NCBI GenBank assembly: GCA_964020085.1
Contig: CAXHUQ010000601.1
Coordinates: 950,501 to 1,014,500, forward strand
Direction: 5' to 3'
Origin: Micromussa lordhowensis
Lineage: Eukaryota > Cnidaria > Anthozoa > Scleractinia > Lobophylliidae
Length of the DNA: 64,000 bases
The position numbers were made by a program, and so were the translations under genes. Numbering within the stretch: position 1 is the first letter of the stretch; each line of letters opens with the position of its first letter. The notes beneath the pieces are model-generated. The model had not been told where the DNA came from. It worked only from the letters and a program-made list of their open reading frames with translations, and ran no database searches. Below, one piece after another: positions 47,754 to 58,382 of the stretch.

Positions 47754-48016
47754 TTATTTAAATCTGGGATATTGCTGCAATAGCCGAACAACGCTCCTTT
47801 CTCTCCTCGCCAAGAAATCTAAAGAACTTTGAATCGCTCGATCGACATTCGCACTAACCATTTTGCTTATGGAAAGTGACAAGAGCGGTATATGACTATT
47901 GAATCTGTACAAAGCCTTTGCCTGTTCGGCCTTTAAAACGATCGTTTTCCCCTTGAAATCCAACAATAATAACGCTTTCCTTACTACTTCCTTACTACTT
48001 CTTTCAAGTCCGCCAT
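47754..48016 (-). pseudogene. Broken small reading frame in the transposon
   Basis: On the minus strand an ATG in good context (ATCATGG, first base 48016) opens Met-Ala-Asp-Leu-Lys-Glu-Val-Val-Arg-Lys and then meets TAG TAA. The stops come from an 11-bp tandem duplication (CCTTACTACTT twice, 47979-47989 and 47990-48000, plus strand). Past it, a frame is open for 70 codons (47966-47754), with LKAEQAKALYRF near its start. That short stretch resembles the Q-motif region ahead of the Walker A of RecQ-type helicases, but no Walker A follows. It could be a decayed captured gene start or chance. CCAAT and YY1-like sites lie upstream in the right terminal region. Confidence 0.3.
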
Positions 48017-48166
48017 GATTCTAGAATGTGTGACTAATTCTAAAGTGACTGCTCTTTGTCATAGCTTAGCTATTGTTCCACTGACCAATCAGAAACCCCG
48101 TCTGCTGGTAGACGGGATTCAAACTTTGTCCTGAGAAAGGCCTAGTCTTCCAGCAGGCGGTTTTTC

Positions 48167-48190
48167 ACCCCTCTCCCCGCCCCCCTCCCC
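48167..48190 (-). repeat. C-rich tract near the right end; G-quadruplex-type pattern on the minus strand
   Basis: CCCC-TCT-CCCC-G-CCCCCC-T-CCCC gives four runs of four or more G on the minus strand with 1-3-base loops. Just outside, GCAGGCGGTT (48153-48162) can pair with AACCGCCTGC of the terminal repeat (48289-48298). Confidence 0.8.
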
Positions 48191-50622
48191 TCGCTCACTT
48201 TGTCAACTCTCCACCCGGCCTAGACCTGGCCGCACGAATTCAAGATGGCGACCTCATCACGAATTCCGTTTTTTTCGACCCGCCATCCAACCGCCTGCGT
48301 GCAGGCTAACCATGGCGCAAATGCCATCATCTCCTAGTTTAAATGCACTTGAAGTGCCAACATAGCACAACATTTTGCAGCAAACCGCAGCTCCCCAAGT
48401 GCCCGTAAAGCCGAGCTATGGCAAATTTGGCAAGGACACCCTCAGCGCGCATTTTCTGAAATTCTGCAAAGTTGCGACCAGGGGAAAAACCTGCAGAAAG
48501 AAGACCAGAAAAAACACCCTGGCGCAAATGCCATTATCTCTTAATTACAATGCACTTAAAGTGCCAACATAGCACAACATTTTGAAGCAAACCGCGGCTC
48601 CCAAAGTGCCCGTAAAGCCGAGCTATGGCAAATTTGTCAAGGACACCCTCAGCGCGCATTTTCTGAAATTCTGCAAAGTTGCGATCAGGGGAAAGTCCTG
48701 CAGGAAAAAGGCCAGAAAAAACATCTGGCGCAAATGCCATCATCCCCTAATTAAAATGCACTTAAAGTGCCAACAAAGCACAACATTTTGCAGCAAACCG
48801 CGGCGCCCTAAGTGCCCGTAAAGCCGAGCTATGGCAAATTTGGCAAGGACACCCTCAGCGCGCATTTTCTGAAATTCTGCAAAGTTGCGACCAGGGGAAA
48901 AACCTGCAGAAAGAAGGCCAGAAAAAACACCCTGGCGCAAATGCCATTATCTCCTAATTAGAATGCACTTAAAGTGGCAACATAGCACAACATTTTGCAG
49001 CAAACCGCGGCTCCCAAAGTGCCTGTAAAGCCGAGCTATGGCAAATTTGGCAAGGACACCCTCAGCCCGCATTTTCTGAAATTCTGCAAAGTTGCGACCA
49101 GGGGAAAGTCCTGCAGAAAGAAGGCCAGAAAAAACACCCTGGCGCAAATGCCATCATCTCCTTATTAAAATGCACTTAAAGTGCCAACAAAGCACAACAT
49201 TTTGCAGGAAACCGCGGCTCCCTAAGTGCCCGTAAAGCCGAGGTATGGCAAATTTGGCAAGGACACCCTCAGCGCGCATTTTCTGAAATTCTGCAAAGTT
49301 GCGACGAGGGGAAAAACCTGCAGAAAGAAGGCCAGAAAAAACACCCTGGCGCAAATGCCATTATCTCCTATATAGAATGCACTTAAAGTGCCAACACAGC
49401 AAAACATTTTGCAGCAAACCGCGGCTCCCTAAGTGCCCGTAAAGCCGAGCTATGGCAAATTTGGCAAGGACACCCTCAGCGCGCATTTTCTGAAATTCTG
49501 CAAAGTTGCGAGCAGGGGAAAGTCCTGCAGAAAGAAGGCCAGAAAAAACACCCTGGCGCAAATGCCATTATCTCCTAATTAAAATGCACTTAAAGTGCCA
49601 ACATAGCACAACATTTCGCAGCAAACCGCGGCTCCCAAAGTGCCCGTAAAGCCGAGCTATCGCAAATTTGGCAAGGACACCCTCAGCGCGCATTTTCTGA
49701 AATTCTGCAAAGTTGCGATTAGGGGAAAGTCCTGCAGAAAGAAGACCAGAAACAACACCCTGGCGCAAATGCCATCATCTCCTAATTAAAATGCGCTTAA
49801 AGTGTTAACATGGCACAACATTTTGCACCAAACCGCGGCTCCCTAAGTGCCCGTAAAGCCGAGCTATGGCAAATTTGGCAGGGACACCGTCAGCGCGCAT
49901 TTTCTGAAATTCTGCAAAGTTGCGAACAGGGGAAAGTCCTGCAGAAAGAAGGCCAGAAAAAACACCCTGGCGCAAATGCCATCATTTCCTAATTAAAATG
50001 CACTTAAAGTGCCAACATAGCACAACACTTTGCAGCAAACCGCGGCTCCCAAAGTGCCCGCAAAGCCGAGCTATGGCAAATGTGGCAAGGACACCCTCGG
50101 CGCGCATTTTCTGAAATTCTGCAAAGTTTTGACCATGGGAAAAACCTGCAGAAAGAAGGCCAGAAAAAACACCCTGGCGCAAATGCCATTATCTTGTAAT
50201 TAGAATGCACTTAAAGTGCCAACATAGCACAACATTTTGCAGCAAACTGCGGCTCCCAAAGTGCCCGTAAAGCCGAGCTATGGCAAATTTGGCAGGGAAA
50301 CCGTCAGCGCGCATTTTCTGAAATTCAGCAAAGTTGCAACCAGGGGAAAGTCCTGCAGAAAGAAGGCCAGAAAAAACACCCTGGCGCAAAAGCCATCATC
50401 TGCTAATTAGAATGCACTTGAAGTGCCAACATAGCACAACATTTTGCAGGAAACCGCGGCTACCTAAGTGCCCGTAAAGCCGAGCTATGGCAAATTTGGC
50501 AAGGACACCCTCAGCGTGCATTTTCTGAAATTCCGCAAAGTTGCGACCAGGGGAAAAATCTGCAGAAAGAAGGCCAGAAAAAACACCCTGACGCAAATGC
50601 CATTATCTCCTAATTAGAATGC

Positions 50623-50665
50623 AAAACACCCTGGCGCAAATGCCATCATCTCCTAATTAGAATGC
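50623..50665. repeat. 43-bp out-of-register monomer stub
   Basis: After AATTAGAATGC at 50622 the sequence steps back to AAAACACCCTGGCGCAAATG and repeats to AATTAGAATGC again. This is a direct duplication of the monomer boundary that shifts the phase by 43 bp. Confidence 0.85.
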
Positions 50666-52094
50666 ACTTCAAGTGCCAACATAGCACAACATTTTGCAGC
50701 AAACCGCGGCTCCCAAGGTGCCTGTAAAGCCAAGCTATGGCAAATTTGGCAAGGACACCCTCAGCGCGCATTTTCTGAAATTCTGCAAAGTTGCGACTAA
50801 GGGAAAGTCCTGCAGAAAGAAGGCCAGAAAAAACACCCTGGCGCAAATGCCATCATCTCCTAATTGAAATGCACTTAAAGTGCCAACATAGCACAACATT
50901 TTGCAGCAAACCGGGGCTCCCAAAGTGCCCGTAAAGCCGAGCTATGTCAAATTTGGCAAGGACACCCTCAGCGCGCATTTTCTGAAATTCTGCAAAGTTG
51001 CGACCAGGGGAAAGTCCTGCAGAAAGAAGGCCAGGAAAAACACCCTGGCGCAAATGCCATCATCTTCGAATTAGAATGCACTTCAAGTGCCAACATAGCA
51101 AAACATTTTGCAGCAAACTGCAGCTACCTAAGTGCCCGTAAAGCCGAGCTTTGGCAAATTTGGCAAGGACACCCTCAGCGCGCATTTTCTGAAATTCTGC
51201 AAAGTTGCGACCAGGGGAAACACCTGCAGAAAGAAGGCTAGAAAAAACAACCTTGGCGCAAATGCCATTATCTCGTAATTAGAATGCACTTGAGGTGGCA
51301 ACATAGCACAACATTTTGCAGCAAACCGCGGCTCCCTAAGTGCCCGTAAAGCCGAGCTATGGCAAATTTGGCAAGGACACCCTCAGTGCGCATTTTCTGA
51401 AATTCTGTTAAGTTGCGACTAGGGGTAAAACCTGCAGAAAGAAGGCCAGAGAAAACACCCTGGCGCCAATGCCAATATCTCCTAATCCAAATGCACTTCA
51501 AGTGTTAACATAGCACAACATTTTGCAGCAAACTGCGGCTCCCTAAGTGCCCGTAAAGCCGAGCTATGGCAAATTTGGGAAGGACACCCTCAGCGCGCAT
51601 TTTCTAAAATTCTGCAAAGTTGCGACCAGGGGAAAGACCTGCAGAAAGAAGGCCAGAAAAAACACCCTGGCGCAAATGGCAATATCTCCTAATTGAAATG
51701 CACTTAAAGTGTTAACATAGCACAACATTTTGCAGCAAACCGCGGCTCCCTAAGTGCCCGTAAAGCCGAGCTATGGCAAATTTGGGAAGGACACCCTCAG
51801 CGCGCATTTTCTGAAATTCTGCAAAGTTGCGACCAGGGGAAAAACCTGCAGAAAGAAGGCTAGAAAAAACACCCTGGCGCAAATGCCATTATCTAATAAA
51901 GAAAATGCTCTTAAAGTGCCAACATAGCACAACATTTTGCAGCAAAGCGCGTCTCTCTAAGTGCCCGTAAAGCCGAGCTATGGCAAATTTGGCAAGACAC
52001 CCTCAGCGCGCATTTTCTGAAATTCTGCAAAGTTGCGACCAGGGAAAAGTCCGGCAGAAAGAAGGCCAGAAAAAACACCCTGGCGCAAATGGTA

Positions 52095-52922
52095 TCATCT
52101 TCTAACTACAATGCGCTTGAAGTGCCAACATAGCACAACATTTTGCAGCAAACCGCGGCTCCCTAAGTGCCCGTAAGGCCGAGTTATGGCAAATTTGGCA
52201 AGGACACCCTCAGCGCGCATTTTCTGAAATTCTGCAAAGTTGCGACCAGGGGAAAAACCTGCAGAAAGAAGGCCAGAAAAAACACCCTGGCGCAAATGGC
52301 AATATCTTCTAATTGAAATGCACTTAAAGTGTTAACATAGCACAACATTTTGCAGCAAACCGCAGCTCCCTAAGTGCCCGTTAAGCCGAGCTATGGCCAA
52401 TTTGGCAAGGACACCCTCAGCGCGTATTTTCCGAAATTCTGCAAAGTTGCGACCAGGGGAAAGTGCTGCAGAAAGAAGGCGAGAAAAAACAACTTGGCGC
52501 AAATGCCATCATCTCTTAATTACAATGCACTTCAAGTGCCAACATAGCACAACATTTTGCAGCAAACCGCGGCTCCCTAAGTGCCCGTAAGGCCGAGTTA
52601 TGGCAAATTTGGCAAGGACACCCTTAGCGCGCATTTTCTGAAATTCTGCAAAGTTGCGACCAGGGGAAAAACCTGCAGAAAGAAGGCCAGAAAAAACACC
52701 CTGGCGCAAATGGCAATATCTCCTAATTGAAATGCACTTAAAGTGTTAACATAGCACAACATTTTGCAGCAAACCGCAGCTCCCTAAGTGCCCGTTAAGC
52801 CGAGCTATGGCCAATTTGGCAAGGACACCCTCAGCGCGTATTTTCCGAAATTCTGCAAAGTTGCGACCAGGGGAAAGTCCTGCAGAAAGAAGGCGAGAAA
52901 AAACAACTTGGCGCAAATGCCA
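52095..52922. repeat. Two-monomer HOR (414 bp), two copies
   Basis: TAAGGCCGAGTTATGG recurs at ~52174/52588, CGTTAAGCCGAGCTATGGCC at ~52380/52794, and AAAACAACTTGGCGC at ~52488/52902. Confidence 0.85.
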
Positions 52923-55619
52923 TCATCTCTTAATTACAATACACTTGAAGTGCCAACATAGCACAACATTTTGCAGCAAACCGCGGCTCCCTAACTGCCC
53001 GTAAAGCCGAGCTATGGCAAATTTGGCAAGGACACCCTCAGCGCGAATTAACGGAAATTCTGCAAAGTTGCGACCATGGGAAAAACCTGCAGAAAGAAGG
53101 GCAGAAAAAAAACCCTGGCGCAAATGCCATTATCTCGTAATTAGCATGCACTTAAAGTGCCAACATAGCACAACATTTTGCAGCAAACCGCGGCTCTCTA
53201 ACTGCCTGTTAAGCCGAGCTATGGGAAATTTGGCAAAGACACCCTTAGCGCGCATTTTCTGAAATTCTGCAAAGTTGCGACCAGGGGAAAGTCCTGCAGA
53301 AAGAAGGCGCGCAAAAACACCCTCGCGCAAATGCCATCATCTGTTAATTAAAATGCACTTAAAGTGCCAACATAGCACAACATTTTGCAGCAAACGGCGG
53401 CTCCCTAAGTGCCCGTAAAGCCGAGCTATGGCAAATTTGGCAAGGACACCCTCAGCGCGCATTTTCTGAAATTCTGCAAAGTTGCGAGCTGGGGAAAAAC
53501 CTGCAGAAAGAAGGCTAGAAAAAACACCCTGGTGCAAATGCCATCATCTCTTAATTACAATTCACTTGAGGTGCCAACATAGCACAACATTTTGCAGCAA
53601 ACTGCGGCTCCCTAAGTTCCCGTTAAGCCGAGCTATGGCAAATTTGGCAAGGACACCCTCAGCGCGCATTTTCTGAAATTCTGCAAAGTTGCGACCAGTT
53701 GAAAGTCCTGCAGAAAGAAGACAAGAAAAAACACCCTGGCGCAAATGCCATCATCTCCTTTTTAGAATGCACTTAAAGTGCCAACATAGCACAACATTTT
53801 GCAGCAAACCACGGCTCTTTAAGTGCCCGTAAAGCCGAGCTATGGCAAATTTGGCAAGGACACCCTCAGCGCGCATTTTCTGAAATTCTGCAAAGTGGCG
53901 ACCAGGGCAAAGTCCTGCAGAAAGAAGGCCAGAAAAAACACCCTGGCGCAAATGAAATCATCTCCTAATTATAATGCACTTAAAGTGCCAACATAGCACA
54001 ACACTTTGCAGCAAACCGCGGCTCCCTAAGTGCCCGTAAAACCGAGCTATGGCAAAGTTGGCAAGGACACCCTCAGCGCGCATTTTCTGAAATTCTGCAA
54101 AGTTGCGACCAGGGGAAAAACCTGCAGAAAGAAGGCCAGAAAAAGCACCCTGGCGCAAATGCCATCATTTCTTAATGAAAATGCACTTCAAGTGCCAACA
54201 TAGCACAACATTTTGCAGCAAACCGCGGCTCCCAAAGTGCCCGTAAAGCCGAGCTATGGCAAATTTGGCAAGGACACCCTCAGCGCGCATTTTCTGAAAT
54301 TCTGCAAAGTTGCGACCAGGGGAAAGCCCTGCAGAAACAGGGCCAGAAAAAACACCCCGCCGCAAATGCCATCATCTCCTAATTAAAATGCACTTGAAGT
54401 GCCAACATAGCACAACATTTTGCAGCAATCCGCGGCTCCCTAAGTGCCCGTAAAGCCGAGCTATGGCAAATTTGGCAAGGACACCCTCAGCGCGCATTTT
54501 CTAAAATTCTGCAAAGTTGCGACCAGGGGTAAGTCCTGGAGAAAGAAGGCCAGAAAAAACACCCTGGCGCAAATGCCATCATCTCCTAATTAAAATGCAC
54601 TTAAAGTGCCAACATAGCACACCATTGTGCAGCAAACCGCGGCTCCCTAAGTACAAGTAAAGCCGAGCTATGGCAAATTTGGCAAGGACAACCTCAGCGC
54701 GCATTTTCTGAAATTCTGCAAAGTTGCGACCAGGGGAAAAACCTGCAGAAAGAAGGTCAGAAAAAACAGCCTGGCGCAAATGCCATTATCTCCTCATTAC
54801 AACGCGCTTAAAGTGCCAACATAGCACAACATTTTGCAGCAAACCGCGGCTCCCAAACTGCCCGTAAAGTCGAGCTATGGCAAATTTGGCAAGGACACCC
54901 TCAGCGCGCATTTTCTGAAATTCTGCAAAGTTGCGACCAGGGGAAAGTCCTGCAGAAAGAAGGTCAGAAAACACACCCTGGCGCAAATGCCATTATCTCC
55001 TCATTACAACGCGCTTAAAGTGCCAACATAGCACAACATTTTGCAGCAAACCGCGGCTCCCTAAGTGCCCGCAAAGCCGAGCTATGGCAAATTTGGCAAG
55101 GACACCCTCAGCGCGTATTTTCTGAAATTCTCCAAAGTTGCAACCAGGCGAAAAATCTGCAGAAAGAAGGCCAGAAAAAGCACCCTGGCACAAATGCCAT
55201 TATCACCTAAATAAAATGCACTTAAAGTGCCAACATAGCACAACATTTTGCAACTAACCGCGGCTCCCAAAATGCCCGTAAAGCCGAGCTATGGCAAATT
55301 TGGCAAGGACACCCTTAGCGCGCATTTTCGGAATTTCTGCAAAGTTGCGACCAGGGGAAAGTCCTGCAGAAAGAAGGCCAGAAAAAATACCCTGGCGCAA
55401 ATGCCATCATCTCTTAATTAAAATGCACTTAAAGTGCCACCATAGCACAACATTTTGCAGCAAACTGCGGCTCCCTAAGTGCCCGTAAAGCCGAGCTATG
55501 GCAAATTTGGCAAGGACTTCCTCAGCGCGCATTTTCTGAAATTCTGCAAAAATGCGACCAGGGGAAAGTCCTGCAGAAAGAAGGCCAGAAAAAACACCCT
55601 GGCGCAAATGCCATTATCT

Positions 55620-58103
55620 CCTAATTTAAATGCACTTGAAGTGCCAACATAGCACAACATTTTGCAGGAAACCACGGCTCCCACAGTGCCAGTAAAGCCG
55701 TGCTATGGCAAATTTGGCAAGGACACCCTCAGCGCGCATTTTCTGAAATTCTGCAAAGTTGCGACCAGGGGAAAGTCCTGCAGAAAAAAGGCCAGAAAAA
55801 ACACCCTAGCGCAAATGCCATCATCTCCTAATTTAAATGCTATTAAAGTGCCAACATAGCACAACATTTTGCAGCAAACCGCGGCTCCCTAAGTGCCCGT
55901 AAAGCCGAGCTATGGCAAATTTGGCAAGGACACCCTCAGCGCGCATTTTCTGAAATTCTGCAAAGTTGCGACCTGGGGAAAAACCTGCAGAAAGAAGGCC
56001 AAAAAAAACACCCTGGCGCAAATGCCATTATCTCCTAATTTAAATGCACTTGAAGTTCCAACATAGCACAACATTTTGCAGGAAACCGCGGCTCCCAATG
56101 TGCCCGTAAAGCCGAGCTATGGCAAACTTGGCAAGGACACCCTCAGCGCGCATTTTCTGAAATTCTGCAAAGTTGCGACCAGGGGAAAGTCCTGCAGAAA
56201 GAAGGCCAGAAAAAACACCCTGGCGCAAATGCCATCATCTCCTAATTACAATACACTTAAAGTGCCATCATAACACAACATTTTGCAGCAAACCGCGGCT
56301 CCCAAAGTGCCCGTAAAGCCGAGCTATGGCAAATTTGGCAAGGACACCCTTAGCGCGCATTTTCTGAAATTCTGCAAAGTTGCAACGAGGGGCAAGTCCT
56401 GCAGAAAGAAGGCCAGAAAAAAAACCCTGGCGCAAATGCCATTATCCCCTAATTAAAATACACTAAAAGTGCCAACATAGCACAACATTTTGCAGCAAAC
56501 CACGTCTCCCAAAGTGCCCGTAAAGCCGAGCTATGGTAAATTTGGCAAGGACACCCTCAGCGCGAATTTTCTGAAATTCTGCACAGTTGCGACCAGGGTA
56601 CAAACCTGCAGAAAGAAGGCCAGAAAAAGCACCCTGGCACAAATGCCATCATCTATTCAGTAAAATGCACTTAAAGTGCCAACATAGCACAACATTTTGC
56701 AGCAAACCGCAGCTCCCTAAGTGCCCGTAAAGCCGACCTATGGCAAATTTGGTTAGGACACCCTCAGCGCGCATTTTCTGGAATTCTGCAAAGTTGCGAC
56801 CAGGGGAAAGTCCTGCAGAAAGAAGGCCAGAAAAAACACCCTGGCGCAAATGCCATTATCTCCTAATTTAAATGCACTTGAAGTGCCAACATAGCACAAC
56901 ATTTTGCAGGAAACCACGGCTCCCAAAGTGCCAGTAAAGCCGTGCTATGGCAAATTTGGCAAGGACACCCTCAGCGCACATTTTCTGAAATTCTGCAAAG
57001 TTGCGACCAGGGGAAAGTCCTGCAGAAAGAAGGCCAGAAAAAACAACCTAGCGCAAATGCCATCATCTCCTAATTTAAATGCAATTAAAGTGCCAACATA
57101 GCACAACATTTTGCAGCAAACCGCGGCTCCCTAAGTGCCCGTAAAGCCGAGCTATGGCAAATTTGGCAAGGACACCCTCAGCGCGCATTTTCTGAAATTC
57201 TGCAAAGTTGCGACCTGGGGAAAAACCTGCAAAAAGAAGGCCAGAAAAAAAACCCTGGCGCAAATGCCATTATCTCCTAATTTAAATGCACTTGAAGTTC
57301 CAACATAGCACAACATTTTGCAGGAAACCGCGGCTCCCAATGTGCCCGTAAAGCCGAGCTATGGCAAGCTTGGCAAGGACACCCTCAGCGCGCATTTTCT
57401 GAAATTCTGCAAAGTTGCGACCAGGGGTAAGTCCTGCAGAAAGAAGGCCAGAAAAAACACCCTGGCGCAAATGCCATCATCTCCTAATTACAATACACTT
57501 AAAGTGCAATCATAGCACAACATTTTGCAGCAAACCGCGGCTCCCAAAGTGCCCGTAAAGCCGAGCTATGGCAAATTTGGCAAGGACACCCTCAGCGGGC
57601 ATTTTCTGAAATTCTGCAAAGTTGCAACGAGGGGCAAGTCCTGCAGAAAGAACGCCAGAAAAAACACGCTGGCGCAAATGCCATTATCCCCTATTTAAAA
57701 TGCACTTAAAGTGCCAACATAGCACAACATTTTGCAGCAAACCACGTTTCCCAAAGTGCCCGTAAAGCCGAGCTATGGTAAATTTGGCAAGGACACCCTC
57801 AGCGGGAATTTTCTGAAATTCTGCACAGTTGCGACCAGGGTACAAACCTGCAGAAAGAAAACCAGAAAAAGCACCCTGGCGCAAATGCCATTATCTCCTA
57901 ATTAAAATGCACTTAAAGTGCCAACATAGCACAACATTTTGCAGCAAACCGCGGCTCCCAAAGTGCACGTAAAGCCGAGCTATGGCAAATTTGGCAAGGA
58001 CACCCTCAGCGCGCATTTTCTGAAATTCTGCAAAGTTGCAACCAGGGGAAAGTCCTGCAGAAAGAAGGCCAGAAAAAAAACCCTGGCGCATATGAAATTA
58101 TCT
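55620..58103. repeat. Six-monomer HOR (1,242 bp), two copies
   Basis: AACCACGGCTCCCA(C/A)AGTGCC recurs at 55669/56911, GTGCTATGGC at 55700/56942, CCAATGTGCCCG at 56094/57336, ACCACGT(C/T)TCCC at ~56497/57739, and GGGTACAAACCTGC at ~56597/57839. The first three or four classes resemble the array A tail at 15.4-16.5 kb. Confidence 0.9.
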
Positions 58104-58382
58104 CCTAATTAAAATGCACTTAAAGTGCCAACATAGCACAACATTTTGCAGCAAACCGCGGCTCCCTAAGTGCCCGTAAAGCCGAGCTATGGTAAATTTG
58201 GCAAGGACACCCTCAGCGCGCATTTTCTGAAATTCTGCACAGTTGCGACAAGGGTACTAACCTGCAGAAAGAAGGCCACAAAAAGCACCCTGACGCAAAT
58301 GCCATTATCTCCTAATTAAAATGCACTTAAAGTACCGACATAGCACAACATTTTGCAGCAAACCGCGGCTCCCAAAGTGCCC

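Larger units (their letters stand above)
46551..48308. mobile_element. hAT-like non-autonomous DNA transposon, 1,758 bp, inserted in a monomer
   Basis: Left end TAGCCTGCTTGCAGGCGGTT (46551-46570); the right end is its reverse complement with two differences, ending GCAGGCTA at 48308. Each tip is itself a dyad (GCCTGC-NN-GCAGGC). Further in, both ends share CGCCATCTTG, a G-rich tract and GAAAAACCGC, so the inverted similarity spans ~150 bp at lower identity. It is flanked by ACCCTGGC (46542-46549, one extra A before the tip) and ACCATGGC (48309-48316): an 8-bp target duplication with one change, as in the hAT superfamily. Satellite sequence resumes in phase. No transposase frame is visible, so it would need an outside transposase. 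Confidence 0.8.
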
